Of a stretch of DNA of 64,000 nt, positions 26,348 through 35,462 are shown in pieces. The DNA comes from Paraburkholderia hayleyella (GTDB lineage Bacteria; Pseudomonadota; Gammaproteobacteria; Burkholderiales; Burkholderiaceae). The position numbers were made by a program, and so were the translations under genes. Where the stretch lies: NCBI RefSeq assembly GCF_009455685.1, contig NZ_QPES01000001.1, positions 2,666,001 to 2,730,000 on the forward strand. The letters are read 5' to 3'. Positions within the stretch are counted from its first letter, which is position 1; each line of letters opens with the position of its first letter. Below the pieces are notes generated by a model that saw nothing but the letters and a program-made list of their open reading frames with translations, ran no database searches and was not told the origin of the DNA.

Positions 26348-27277
26348 ATGACAACCAAGAAAATTCGCCATTATTTGCGGTTCAAGGATTTCTCGCTGGA
26401 CGATTACGAATACGTGCTCGAACGCGCCGGCATTCTGAAACGCAAATTCAAGAACTACGAAACCTACCATCCGTTGCACGACCGCACGCTGGCCATGATC
26501 TTCGAGAAAAACTCGACGCGCACTCGCCTGTCGTTCGAAGCGGGCATCTTCCAGCTCGGCGGTCACGCGGTATTCATGAGCACGCGCGACACCCAGCTGG
26601 GCCGCGGCGAGCCCATCGAAGACGCCGCGCAAGTCATCTCGCGGATGGTCGACATCATCATGATCCGCACCTTCGGCCAGGACATCATCCAGCGCTTTGC
26701 CGAAAATTCTCGGGTGCCCGTCATCAACGGGCTCACCAATGAGTTCCACCCCTGCCAGGTGCTAGCCGATATCTTCACCTATGTCGAACAACGCGGGCCC
26801 ATTCGCGGCAAAACCGTGACATGGATCGGCGACGCGAACAACATGCTTTACACATGGATCGAAGCCGCCGAAATCCTCGGGTTCACCCTGCACCTGTCAA
26901 CGCCCGCGGGCTACGCGCTCGATCCCGCCAGACTTACGCCGCAAAGCGCGCCGTTTTACCGTGAATTCGCCGATCCCCACGAAGCCTGCGTGGGAGCCGA
27001 CCTCGTCACGACCGACGTCTGGACCAGCATGGGTTACGAGGCTGAAAACGAAGCGCGCAAGCAGGCCTTCGCCAACTGGTGCGTCGATGCGCCGATGATG
27101 GCCCGTGCCAACCCCGACGCGCTCTTCATGCATTGCCTGCCCGCCCATCGCGGCGAGGAAGTCAGCGCCGAAGTCATCGACGGCCCGCAAAGCGTCGTCT
27201 GGGACGAAGCTGAAAACCGCCTGCATGTGCAAAAAGCGCTGATGGAGTTCCTGCTGCTCGGCAAGCTTAATCACTAA
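26348..27277 (+). CDS. argF: Ornithine carbamoyltransferase, anabolic
   Basis: A 309-residue cytoplasmic enzyme making citrulline from ornithine and carbamoyl phosphate in arginine synthesis. The carbamoyl-phosphate motif STRTR, the HPCQ motif (NEFHPCQVLAD), the ornithine-binding DVWTSMG and the HCLP motif (MHCLPAHRG) are complete. The start at 26348 gives the conserved MTTKKIRHYL N-terminus; the frame extends 62 codons upstream without support. It is followed by argG after 199 bases on the same strand, an arginine pair. Confidence 0.97.
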   Translation: MTTKKIRHYLRFKDFSLDDYEYVLERAGILKRKFKNYETYHPLHDRTLAMIFEKNSTRTRLSFEAGIFQLGGHAVFMSTRDTQLGRGEPIEDAAQVISRMVDIIMIRTFGQDIIQRFAENSRVPVINGLTNEFHPCQVLADIFTYVEQRGPIRGKTVTWIGDANNMLYTWIEAAEILGFTLHLSTPAGYALDPARLTPQSAPFYREFADPHEACVGADLVTTDVWTSMGYEAENEARKQAFANWCVDAPMMARANPDALFMHCLPAHRGEEVSAEVIDGPQSVVWDEAENRLHVQKALMEFLLLGKLNH

Positions 27278-27476
27278 AGCAGTGGCGCAGTGGCGGCCTC
27301 TGTACAGCGTTTCGGAGATGCAAGGCCCGAGGCCGCCAACCCGGAAAGTAAAACGCAAAAATGCAAAACGCTGTGGGTTTAATGTCAAAATAGCGCCTTT
27401 CGCGCGCCGGACGGCCCGTCCCGGCCCGCGCCACCGGCTTGGTACTTAAAGCCAGCCTCTTTGCCACGAGTTCACC

Positions 27477-28703
27477 ATGAGCGATACCCAGAAAGTCGTG
27501 CTCGCCTATTCCGGCGGCCTTGATACCTCCGTCATCCTGAAATGGTTACAGGACAACTACGACGCCGAAGTCGTCACCTTCACCGCTGATATCGGTCAGG
27601 GCGAAGAGCTGGAACCCGCGCGCAAAAAAGCGCTGCAACTGGGCATCAAGCCGGAAAACATCCACATTGAAGACTTGCGCGAAGAGTTCGTGCGCGACTA
27701 TGTGTTTCCGATGTTCCGCGCCAATACGATCTACGAAGGCGAGTATCTGCTGGGCACCTCGATCGCGCGTCCGCTGATCGCCAAACGCCAGATTGAAATC
27801 GCCCGCGCTAGCGGCGCGCAAGCGGTCTCGCATGGCGCGACCGGTAAAGGCAACGATCAGGTCCGCTTCGAACTCGGCTACTACGCGCTTGAACCCGGTA
27901 TCAAGGTCATCGCCCCATGGCGCGAATGGGATCTGCTCTCGCGCGAAAAACTGCTGGCCTACGCGGAAAAAGCGGGCATTCCCATCGAAATGAAGCACAA
28001 GCAAGGCGGCGCACCGTATTCGATGGACGCCAACCTGTTGCACATCTCGTTTGAAGGCCGTCACCTTGAAGACCCGAAAGCCGAGGCCGAAGCCGAGATG
28101 TGGCGCTGGACGGTTTCGCCAGAAGCCGCACCGGATGCAGCCGAATACCTCGACATCGAATATGAACACGGCGACCCGGTCGCACTGAACGGCCAGCGCC
28201 TCTCGCCCGCCGCCATGCTGACCGAGCTCAATCGCCTGGGTGGCAAACATGGCATCGGGCGGCTCGATCTGGTCGAAAACCGCTACGTCGGCATGAAGTC
28301 ACGCGGTTGCTACGAAACGCCTGGCGGCACGATCATGCTCAAGGCGCATCGCGGCATTGAATCCATCACGCTCGACCGTGAAGTCGCCCACCTGAAAGAC
28401 GATTTGATGCCACGTTACGCCGCGCTAATTTACAACGGTTACTGGTGGAGCCCGGAGCGCCGCGCGCTGCAAGTCCTGATCGACCATACGCAGCAAAAGG
28501 TCAACGGCTGGGTGCGCGTCAAACTTTATAAAGGCAGCGTCACGGTGGTTGCGCGCGATTCCAAAGAAACGCTATTCGATAAAACCATCGCCACGTTCGA
28601 CGATGATGGCGGCGCCTACAACCAGGCCGATGCAGGCGGCTTCATCAAGCTCAATGCGCTGCGCATGCGGATCGCCGAAAACGCTCGCCGTCAACGCGGT
28701 TAA
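27477..28703 (+). CDS. argG: Argininosuccinate synthase
   Basis: A 408-residue cytoplasmic enzyme joining citrulline and aspartate with ATP. The ATP-pyrophosphatase loop AYSGGLDTS is at residues 10-18. GATGKGNDQVRFE and KSRGCYETPGG are in place. It uses the product of argF just upstream. The gene is followed by an 11-bp tandem repeat and then a strong bidirectional terminator. Confidence 0.98.
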   Translation: MSDTQKVVLAYSGGLDTSVILKWLQDNYDAEVVTFTADIGQGEELEPARKKALQLGIKPENIHIEDLREEFVRDYVFPMFRANTIYEGEYLLGTSIARPLIAKRQIEIARASGAQAVSHGATGKGNDQVRFELGYYALEPGIKVIAPWREWDLLSREKLLAYAEKAGIPIEMKHKQGGAPYSMDANLLHISFEGRHLEDPKAEAEAEMWRWTVSPEAAPDAAEYLDIEYEHGDPVALNGQRLSPAAMLTELNRLGGKHGIGRLDLVENRYVGMKSRGCYETPGGTIMLKAHRGIESITLDREVAHLKDDLMPRYAALIYNGYWWSPERRALQVLIDHTQQKVNGWVRVKLYKGSVTVVARDSKETLFDKTIATFDDDGGAYNQADAGGFIKLNALRMRIAENARRQRG

Positions 28704-28758
28704 CGTAGTTCACGCGTAGTTCACGCGTAGTTCACGCGTAGTTCACGCGTAGTTCACG
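28704..28758. repeat. Tandem repeat, 11 bp x 5, perfect
   Basis: Five identical copies of CGTAGTTCACG directly after the argG stop codon. Confidence 0.95.
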
Positions 28759-28794
28759 CGACACGGCGCATTGCGCGCCGTGCCGTCCTGCCAA

Positions 28795-28840
28795 ATAAAA
28801 CCCCGCTGGATTGCCTGGTTGGCATCCAGCGGGGTTTTAT
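28795..28840. terminator. Bidirectional terminator between argG and murB
   Basis: A perfect 16-bp stem (ATAAAACCCCGCTGGA with its complement at 28825-28840) and a 14-nt loop. It serves both convergent genes. Confidence 0.93.
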
Positions 28841-28863
28841 CTGGGCACAAGGTTTTGCGCGCG

Positions 28864-29925
28864 TTACAGGCAAACCGGTTCCGGCTCCAGCGCGACACCA
28901 AAGCGCTCGGCCACGTCATGCTGAATCGCGCGCGCGAGCGCCAGAATCTGCCCCCCGCTCGCGCCGCCCCGGTTCACCAGCACGAGCGCCTGGCGCTCAT
29001 GCACCGCTGCCGGGCCCAGCGCGCGGCCTTTCCAGCCACACTGGTCAATCAGCCAGCCCGCCGCCAGCTTGACCCGGCCATCCGCTTGCGGATACGACAC
29101 GAGCCCGGGTTCACGCGCACGCAGCGCAGCAAACTGAGCCGCCTCAATCACGGGATTCTTGAAAAAACTCCCCGCGTTGCCCAGCACCTCCGGATCCGGC
29201 AACTTGGCACACCGTACCGCCACCACGGCATCGAAGATCGCTTGTGCATCGGGCGCCACATCGCGCCCTTGTGCGGCGAGTTCGCGTTCGAGATCGGCGT
29301 AGCCCGCACGCGGCGTCCATGCTTTCGGCAAGCGAAACTTCACCGACGTAATCACGAAACGATTGCGCCCTTCCTGCTTGAAGAAGCTGTCCCGGTAACC
29401 CAGACGGCATGCCGCCGCGGAAAACTCGAACGCGCGGCCAGTGGCCAGCTCAAGCGCGCATAGCGAAAACAGGTACTCCCCCATTTCCAGCCCGTAAGCG
29501 CCGATATTTTGAATCGGTGCCGCGCCCACGGTACCGGGAATCAAGGCGAGATTCTCAAGGCCAGGCATGCGCTGTGCGAGTGTCCAGCAGACAAACTGAT
29601 GCCAGTTCTCTCCTGCTGCGGCGGCGACGTACCACGCATCGTCGTCTTCGGCGACCACGCACCGCCCTCGCAGCGCAATGTGCAACACCAGCCCGTCGAA
29701 ATCGCGGGTGAACACGATATTGCTCCCTCCGCCCAACACTAGCCGCGGCAACGCCGCAAACGGCGCGGCCTGCAATGCGGCGCGCAGTTGCGTCTCACGC
29801 TCGATCTGGCAGGCAACACGCGCCCGGACATCGAAGCCAAACGTGTGATGTGCCCGCAACGAATAATCGGCGAGGAAAGCGGGAGCATCGTGGAAAACGT
29901 CGCGGGAGGCGTCGGGCTGAAGCAT
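28864..29925 (-). CDS. murB: UDP-N-acetylenolpyruvoylglucosamine reductase
   Basis: A 353-residue FAD enzyme of cytoplasmic peptidoglycan precursor synthesis that reduces UDP-GlcNAc-enolpyruvate to UDP-MurNAc with NADPH. The FAD motif VLGGGSNIVF, the segment LALIPGTVGAAPIQNIGAYG and the catalytic Ser in NAGSFFKNP are present. The N-terminal SLRAHHTFGFDV is typical of type I MurB. It lies convergent with argG and divergent from yajQ. Confidence 0.97.
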   Translation of the reverse strand: MLQPDASRDVFHDAPAFLADYSLRAHHTFGFDVRARVACQIERETQLRAALQAAPFAALPRLVLGGGSNIVFTRDFDGLVLHIALRGRCVVAEDDDAWYVAAAAGENWHQFVCWTLAQRMPGLENLALIPGTVGAAPIQNIGAYGLEMGEYLFSLCALELATGRAFEFSAAACRLGYRDSFFKQEGRNRFVITSVKFRLPKAWTPRAGYADLERELAAQGRDVAPDAQAIFDAVVAVRCAKLPDPEVLGNAGSFFKNPVIEAAQFAALRAREPGLVSYPQADGRVKLAAGWLIDQCGWKGRALGPAAVHERQALVLVNRGGASGGQILALARAIQHDVAERFGVALEPEPVCL

Positions 29926-30115
29926 TGGAATCGGGTCAAAACGAGGACGACGAGGGCGAAATGCCTTCTCTGGCTGTAACTGTCTTGGGGAAACAGGAAA
30001 GGCGTCGGTAAAATGACGCCCGCGCCATTATAGCGACCCCTTAAGGCCCGCCCTCCGGCTTACGCGCATTGGCTCATGCACAGGCGGCCGCACACAGGTT
30101 CAACAGGAGAATGTC

Positions 30116-30601
30116 ATGCCGTCGTTCGATGTCGTCTCAGAAGCAAATATGATCGAAGTGAAAAATGCCCTTGAGCAGTCCAACAAGGAAATCGCCACAC
30201 GTTTCGACTTCAAGGGTTCAGACGCCCGCGTCGAACAAAAAGAACGTGAGTTGACCGCCTTCGCCGACGACGAATTCAAACTCAGCCAGGTCAAGGATGT
30301 CCTGCTGTCAAAAATGGCCAAGCGCGGCGTGGACGTGCGCTTTCTTGAGTACGGCAAGATCGAAAAAATTGGCGGCGACAAGGTCAAACAAGTCGTGACA
30401 GTCAAAAAAGGGGTTTCCGGCGATCTGGCGAAAAAAATCGTCAAGCTCGTGAAGGACAGCAAGATCAAGGTCCAGGCGAGTATTCAGGGCGATGCAGTAC
30501 GCGTTGCGGGTACCAAGCGGGACGATTTGCAAAGCGTGATGGCCATGCTGCGCAAAGATGTGACCGACACCCCGCTCGATTTCAATAACTTCCGCGACTA
30601 A
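30116..30601 (+). CDS. yajQ: YajQ family nucleotide-binding protein
   Basis: A 161-residue cytoplasmic protein matching YajQ along its length (MPSFDVVSEANMIEVKNALEQSNKEI, TRFDFKGSDA, VRVAGTKRDDLQSVMAML). Family members bind nucleotides, and some (XC_3703) bind cyclic di-GMP; the role here is not known. GGAG lies before the ATG. The gene stands alone between divergent murB and convergent plsY. Confidence 0.96.
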   Translation: MPSFDVVSEANMIEVKNALEQSNKEIATRFDFKGSDARVEQKERELTAFADDEFKLSQVKDVLLSKMAKRGVDVRFLEYGKIEKIGGDKVKQVVTVKKGVSGDLAKKIVKLVKDSKIKVQASIQGDAVRVAGTKRDDLQSVMAMLRKDVTDTPLDFNNFRD

Positions 30602-30649
30602 CAAGGTGGGGCTCATGCGCTGAATCACGCGCCACGCCCCCTCGTTTAT

Positions 30650-31291
30650 TTAGTGCCGGCGCTCGGGCTCGGCCTCGAGCTTCCCGCCCCCCGGCTTGCT
30701 GCCCAGCCGGCTCTCCTGCCCCGCAACCAGCTTGGCGATATTGCTGCGGTGACGCCAGATCAGTAAGACGCTCATCAACGTGATGGCCAGCGCAACGCTA
30801 TTCACACCGAATAAAAACCCATCGAACAGCGGGGCAAACACCGCTGCCGCCAGCGCCGCCAGCGACGAATAACGAAAGAAAAACGCCACGATCAGCCAGG
30901 TCAGCAGCGTCGCCAGGCCCAGTACCGGATGGATCGCCAGCAACACGCCTGCGGCAGTCGCCACGCCTTTGCCGCCCTTGAAGCGAAAAAAAAGCGGATA
31001 AAGATGACCCAGAAACACCGCCAGCGCAGCCACCGCCACGGCGGTATTGTCCAGGCCGTAACGCGGCCCGAAATGGCCCACCAGCCACACCGCGAGCCAG
31101 CCTTTAAAAGCATCGCCAAGCAATGTCAGTACAGCGGCAAGGCGGTTGCCACTGCGCAGGACATTGGTTGCGCCGGGATTTTGTGAGCCGTATGAGCGTG
31201 GATCAGCCAGCCCCATCATCGCACTCACCACCACAGCAAACGACACCGAGCCAATGAGATAAGCGGCAACGGCGACAATCAGGTTTTCCAT
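30650..31291 (-). CDS. plsY: Acyl-phosphate:glycerol-3-phosphate acyltransferase
   Basis: A 213-residue inner-membrane enzyme with about five to six hydrophobic segments. It transfers an acyl group from acyl-phosphate to glycerol 3-phosphate, the first step of phospholipid synthesis. The three family motifs are visible: GSQNPGATNVLRSG, FRFKGGKGVATAAGV and the late segment of the last helices. The start at 31291 gives MENLIVAVAAYLIGS; the frame extends 26 codons upstream. The C-terminal tail is charged. Confidence 0.95.
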   Translation of the reverse strand: MENLIVAVAAYLIGSVSFAVVVSAMMGLADPRSYGSQNPGATNVLRSGNRLAAVLTLLGDAFKGWLAVWLVGHFGPRYGLDNTAVAVAALAVFLGHLYPLFFRFKGGKGVATAAGVLLAIHPVLGLATLLTWLIVAFFFRYSSLAALAAAVFAPLFDGFLFGVNSVALAITLMSVLLIWRHRSNIAKLVAGQESRLGSKPGGGKLEAEPERRH

Positions 31292-31480
31292 TGAAAGACT
31301 CTTGTCATTATTAGAGAGCGAGGACGCCCGCCGCGTGCGGCGAGCGCGCTGCGGGCAAAAATGAGACAAGCGCGCATTCTACCGAAGCCGCTTGTAATGC
31401 TTGTAATAACAGGCGCGCAGCCAGCAGCAGATCAAGGCGGCCTCCCTTGATTCGCCCCGATCCACCCCAAGCCACCCCGC

Positions 31481-31972
31481 TTATTCGAGGCTAGCGCATT
31501 GCACAGGTGTGGCATTGAGAAGCGTCGTCAATACGACGGGGGCAAGACTCAGCAGAAACCCACGCCGCCCGCCGTTCAGCCAAATGGTTTCCAGCGCCAG
31601 CACGCTCGCTTCGACATAAACCGGCATGGGTTTGCGGGTGCCAAACGGCGACGTGCCACCAACCAGATAGCCCGAATGGCGGTTGGCGACTTCCGGCTTG
31701 CAGGGCGCGATACGCTTGGCCCCGGTTTGCCGCGCCAGGTTTTTGGTTGAAACCGTGCGATCGCCGTGCATCAGCACAATCAGCGGCCGGGCGTGTTCAT
31801 CTTCCATCACGAGTGTCTTGATGACGTGGTGCTCATCCACGCCAAGCTGCCGGGCGGATTCTTTCGTGCCGCCATGCTCAACATACACATAGGGATGCTC
31901 GCCAAACGTCACGCCATGGCGACGCAAATACTGCGTGGCAGGGGTTTCAGAAACATGTCGGGATTTGCTCAT
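31481..31972 (-). CDS. ybaK: Cys-tRNA(Pro)/Cys-tRNA(Cys) deacylase
   Basis: A 163-residue cytoplasmic YbaK/EbsC-type editing protein that hydrolyses mischarged Cys-tRNA(Pro). Visible family marks are the KTLVMEDE strand, the Lys of TVSTKNLARQTGAKRI and GYLVGGTSPFGTRKPMPVYVE. It is divergent from the acyl ligase gene and downstream neighbour of plsY on the same strand. Confidence 0.93.
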   Translation of the reverse strand: MSKSRHVSETPATQYLRRHGVTFGEHPYVYVEHGGTKESARQLGVDEHHVIKTLVMEDEHARPLIVLMHGDRTVSTKNLARQTGAKRIAPCKPEVANRHSGYLVGGTSPFGTRKPMPVYVEASVLALETIWLNGGRRGFLLSLAPVVLTTLLNATPVQCASLE

Positions 31973-32120
31973 CGGCGCATTGTAAAGGTGGCTTTGTTGA
32001 TCACGCTACTAGCCAAATGGCTGATTGTGCGTGCCCAGCGGCTATGGCACGATCGCTCGGCAACTGGCGGCACAAGCGCACAACGTTCATGGCTACCGCC
32101 CTGTCAAGGAGACCATACTG

Positions 32121-33737
32121 ATGTCCCTGCCGCACGCTTCAAGCATCGTGTCAGGCGCAGGCCTGAACGCAAACCCAGACGCCAGCGTCTCGCCTGGCCC
32201 CGACGATATTCCCGCGCTACTCGCCGCGCTGCCTGCACGCATCAGCGACATTGCCCGCCGCAACGCGGCCAGCGATCCGCAAGCCATCGCGCTCATCGAA
32301 GACGCCCGCCGCCTGAACCGCGCGCAACTCGTCTTGGCCATCGATGCCACGGCCAACCAGTTAAGCGAATGGGGGGTGCAACGCGGCGACCGGGTCATGA
32401 TCGTCGCTGAAAACAGCATCGCGCAAATCGTGCTGCTACTCGCCAGCGCCAAACTCGATGCGTGGGCACTTGTATCGAATGCGCGGCTATCCGCTCCGGA
32501 ACTCGACGCCATCCGGGCCCATGCACGGCCTCGCGTCGTGGCCTATGTCACAGAGACTTCGCGCGATGCCGAACGGCATGCACAGCAGCACCAGGCACAG
32601 AGTGCGCCCGCACCTGGCAACGGTCTGGAGATTGGCCAGTGGGCCTATACCTGCGATGACACGGTCACGGCAGAGCCCGCAGCAACCAGCCACAGCCCAT
32701 GTGCGGCACTGATCTATACCACCGGCACCACGGGCACGCCCAAGGGCGTGATGCTGTCGCATCGCAACCTGCTGTTTATCGCCGCCCTGTCCAGCGCCTT
32801 GCGCCGGATTGAGCCCAGCGATGTGGTCTACACCGTGTTACCGGTCTCGCATGTGTATGGGCTGGCTTCCGTATGCCTCGGCAGCCTGTACGCAGGCGCG
32901 ACACTGCGGCTCGCGCCGCGCTTCGTGCCCGAAGCCGTGCGTCATGCGCTGGCCCACGAACACGTGTCGATCTTCCAGGGCGTACCCGCGATGCACGCCA
33001 AGCTTCTCGAGCATCTGCACACTCAGCGCCTGCCATGGGTGGCGCCGCATCTGCGCTTTGCCTACTCGGGCGGCTCCCCTCTTGATGCGGCGCTCAAGGC
33101 GCGTGCCGAAAGCGTCTACGGCCTCGTGCTGCACAACGGCTACGGCATGACCGAAAGCAGCCCAACCATCGCCCAGACCCGGCTCGACGCGCCACGCACT
33201 GACACCTCGGCAGGGCAAATCATTCCGGGTATCGAAGTCTGCTTCATGTTGCCGGATGGCACACCCGCGGCAAGCGGCGAAATCGGTGAGTTATGGGTCC
33301 GCGGTCCAAACGTGATGCTCGGTTATTACCGCAATCCGGAGCAAACCCGCCTCACGGTCAACGCGCAGGGCTGGCTGAAAACAGGCGACCTGGCGCGGCA
33401 AGACGCGGATGGCGCGCTACACGTGGTGGGCCGTAGCAAAGAGCTCATCATTCGCTCAGGGTTCAACGTGTATCCGGCCGAAGTCGAACAGGTGCTCAAT
33501 GCCCACCCGGACGTCGTGCAATCCGCCGTGATCGGGCGGGCAGTCGAAGGCAATGAGGAAGTCGTCGCTTTCGTCGAACTGGGCGCGCAGGCCCAGGTGA
33601 CGGCCGCCGAACTGATCTCCTGGAGCAGCGCCCGTCTGGCGCCCTACAAGCGCCCCGCCGAAATCCGTGTCCTCGCCGCACTGCCCGCCGCTGCAACGGG
33701 CAAGCTGCTCAAGCATCGTTTGCGCGAATTGCTGTGA
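32121..33737 (+). CDS. AMP-forming acyl-CoA synthetase / acyl ligase
   Basis: A 538-residue ANL-superfamily ligase. The P-loop IYTTGTTGTPKGVMLSHRN, the A5 motif HNGYGMTESSP, the A7 motif GWLKTGDLARQD and the C-terminal Lys in AAATGKLLKHRL are complete. These enzymes activate a carboxylic acid to its CoA thioester through acyl-AMP; the substrate (fatty or aryl acid) cannot be told. AAGGAGA at 32106-32112 fixes the start. It is a high-GC gene of core character, unlike the ligase of the 4-11 kb cluster. It lies convergent with xerD. Confidence 0.88.
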   Translation: MSLPHASSIVSGAGLNANPDASVSPGPDDIPALLAALPARISDIARRNAASDPQAIALIEDARRLNRAQLVLAIDATANQLSEWGVQRGDRVMIVAENSIAQIVLLLASAKLDAWALVSNARLSAPELDAIRAHARPRVVAYVTETSRDAERHAQQHQAQSAPAPGNGLEIGQWAYTCDDTVTAEPAATSHSPCAALIYTTGTTGTPKGVMLSHRNLLFIAALSSALRRIEPSDVVYTVLPVSHVYGLASVCLGSLYAGATLRLAPRFVPEAVRHALAHEHVSIFQGVPAMHAKLLEHLHTQRLPWVAPHLRFAYSGGSPLDAALKARAESVYGLVLHNGYGMTESSPTIAQTRLDAPRTDTSAGQIIPGIEVCFMLPDGTPAASGEIGELWVRGPNVMLGYYRNPEQTRLTVNAQGWLKTGDLARQDADGALHVVGRSKELIIRSGFNVYPAEVEQVLNAHPDVVQSAVIGRAVEGNEEVVAFVELGAQAQVTAAELISWSSARLAPYKRPAEIRVLAALPAAATGKLLKHRLRELL

Positions 33738-33871
33738 TCCACCACCAAGGTATGCCGGCCTCCCGCCGGGGCTTCCGGCGGGGCGGCAGCGGCTCAGCGC
33801 ACGCTCCTGGCATGGCGCCGGCGGCTTCGGCATCTGCGCGGCATGGCAATAGAACCATAGCGCGCGGCACA

Positions 33872-34885
33872 TCAACCGCGCGGATGATGCTGTGCATGCA
33901 GCACTTTGAGCCGCTCACGGGCGACATGGGTATAAATCTGTGTGGTCGTGATATCGCTATGGCCAAGCAGCATTTGCACCACGCGCAGATCCGCGCCGTG
34001 GTTCAGCAAATGCGTGGCAAAAGCATGGCGCAGCGTATGCGGCGACAACGCGGCATGGATTCCCGCTGCCGCCGCACGACGCTTCACGATGTGCCAGAAC
34101 TGTTGCCGTGTCATCCCTTCAGCCCGGCTCGTGACAAACAGCGCATCAGCCGCATGCTCTCCCAGCAGCGCTGGGCGGGCCACAAGCAAATATCGTTCGA
34201 TCCAGGCATGCGCTTCCTCGCCAAATGGAACCAGGCGCTCTTTCGCTCCCTTGCCCATCACGCGCACAACACCATCATTCAGGCTGACTTCGACGGTTTT
34301 CAGCGTAACCAGCTCGGTGACACGCAAGCCGCTCGCATACATCAGTTCGAGCATCGTGCGGTCGCGCAGGCCCCGTGGGGTATCCACTGGCGGTGCCGCC
34401 AGCAACGCTTCGACTTGCGTCTCGGTCAGCGTCGAGGGCAAACGCATCGGCTGTTTCGCCGAGCACAAGCGCAAGGTCGGATCAGTGCTGGCGCGATGCT
34501 CGCGTACCGCCCAAGCGTAATACCGGCGAAACACCGAAAGACGACGGTTGGACGATGTCGGCCGATCGCGCTGCCGCACTACGTTGTAGGCATCGAGATC
34601 GGCTTCGCTGGCCGCATCCAGCGACACCGTGCGCGCCGCCGCAAGCCACTGGGAAAAGATGCGCAAATCGCTACGATAAGATTCGATGGTATTAGACGAC
34701 AAGCCATGCTCAAGCCACAACGCATCGCAAAACGTATCGATCGAGGCGATGCTCGCCCGTTGCAGCAACTCAACCGCGGATTCCGCCGCCACGGCCTGGT
34801 CCATGCCATCCAATCCGTCCGTATCGCCCGTGCCGCCCGTGTCGCCCGTGTCGCCCGTATCGCTCATGTCGCCCGTGTCGCTCAT
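33872..34885 (-). CDS. xerD: Tyrosine recombinase XerD
   Basis: A 337-residue site-specific recombinase that with XerC resolves chromosome dimers at dif. The catalytic set is complete: Arg188 (SGLRVTEL), Lys212 (GKGAKERL), His283 and Arg286 (HTLRHAFATH), His309 (GHSDITTTQ) and Tyr318. An N-terminal SAM-like DNA-binding domain precedes it. The first 22 residues are a Thr-Gly-Asp repeat coded by a 9-bp tandem repeat. The ogt stop and the first ATG overlap as ATGA, which supports this start, but the repeat supplies a second ATG at 34867. Most XerD proteins are about 300 residues and lack this leader. Confidence 0.95.
   Translation of the reverse strand: MSDTGDMSDTGDTGDTGGTGDTDGLDGMDQAVAAESAVELLQRASIASIDTFCDALWLEHGLSSNTIESYRSDLRIFSQWLAAARTVSLDAASEADLDAYNVVRQRDRPTSSNRRLSVFRRYYAWAVREHRASTDPTLRLCSAKQPMRLPSTLTETQVEALLAAPPVDTPRGLRDRTMLELMYASGLRVTELVTLKTVEVSLNDGVVRVMGKGAKERLVPFGEEAHAWIERYLLVARPALLGEHAADALFVTSRAEGMTRQQFWHIVKRRAAAAGIHAALSPHTLRHAFATHLLNHGADLRVVQMLLGHSDITTTQIYTHVARERLKVLHAQHHPRG
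34823..34885. repeat. 9-bp tandem repeat x 7 at the 5' end of xerD
   Basis: Seven adjoining 9-bp units (GTCGCCCGT on the plus strand, with ATCGCTCAT-type variants). They are in frame and code Met-Ser-Asp/Thr-Gly-Asp. Units 5 and 7 supply candidate start codons. Confidence 0.93.
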
Positions 34886-35361
34886 GCCGCAAAGCGCAAA
34901 ACGCCCTCATGGGCCAGCAGCCAGCCTTTGATCTGGCGGAAAAAATCGTCGCCGGCATGATGCGCGAAACCACCGATGCCATTCGCCGCGACCACCCGAT
35001 GGCAGGGAATCACTAGCGGCCACCGGTTCGAGCCGCAGGCCTGTCCCACCGCGCGCGGCACACTGCCGATCTGCTGCGCCAACTGCCCGTAGGTCAACAC
35101 CTGGCCTTGCGGGATCGCGCTGATCGCATGCCAGACACGTCGCTGAAACGGCGTGCCCAGATCCGCCAGAGGCAGGTCAAACGCGGCGTACGGCTGGGCG
35201 AAATAGCGTTCGATCTGCGTGACGGCCTGTTGCGCCAATGGCGTATCAGGCGCGATGAGCGCGCTCGATCGCGGCAAGTAGACAATCTCGCGCACCTGGC
35301 TGGCGGCAACACGAATGCCAACCTTGCCAAAGGGGGCATCCATCACGGCACTCCACATCAC
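34882..35361 (-). CDS. ogt: Methylated-DNA--protein-cysteine methyltransferase
   Basis: A 159-residue suicide repair protein that moves the methyl group from O6-methylguanine to its own Cys120 in the motif VIPCHRVV. GTPFQRRVWHAISAIPQGQVLTYGQLA and the Arg of the helix-turn-helix (PRAVGQACGSNRWP) are typical. It lacks an Ada regulatory domain. Its TGA overlaps the xerD ATG by four bases, so the two are co-translated. Confidence 0.95.
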   Translation of the reverse strand: MMWSAVMDAPFGKVGIRVAASQVREIVYLPRSSALIAPDTPLAQQAVTQIERYFAQPYAAFDLPLADLGTPFQRRVWHAISAIPQGQVLTYGQLAQQIGSVPRAVGQACGSNRWPLVIPCHRVVAANGIGGFAHHAGDDFFRQIKGWLLAHEGVLRFAA

Positions 35362-35462
35362 GGCACTCCTTGCGAGGGCACAGCAGTTTTCAGAAAAACG
35401 CGGGCTTGAACGGTCTCAGCAAGCCCAGCGGCCTTAGGCAACGACAACGACAATGCCCCACG

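Noticed and set aside
16501..28758. Short direct repeats as CRISPR arrays
   Set aside because: The units adjoin without spacers, are 8-13 bp long, differ from site to site, and no cas genes are present.
33734..34960. Open frame of 408 codons opposite xerD
   Set aside because: Antisense shadow of xerD and its repeat, with low-complexity C-terminus and no recognisable domain.
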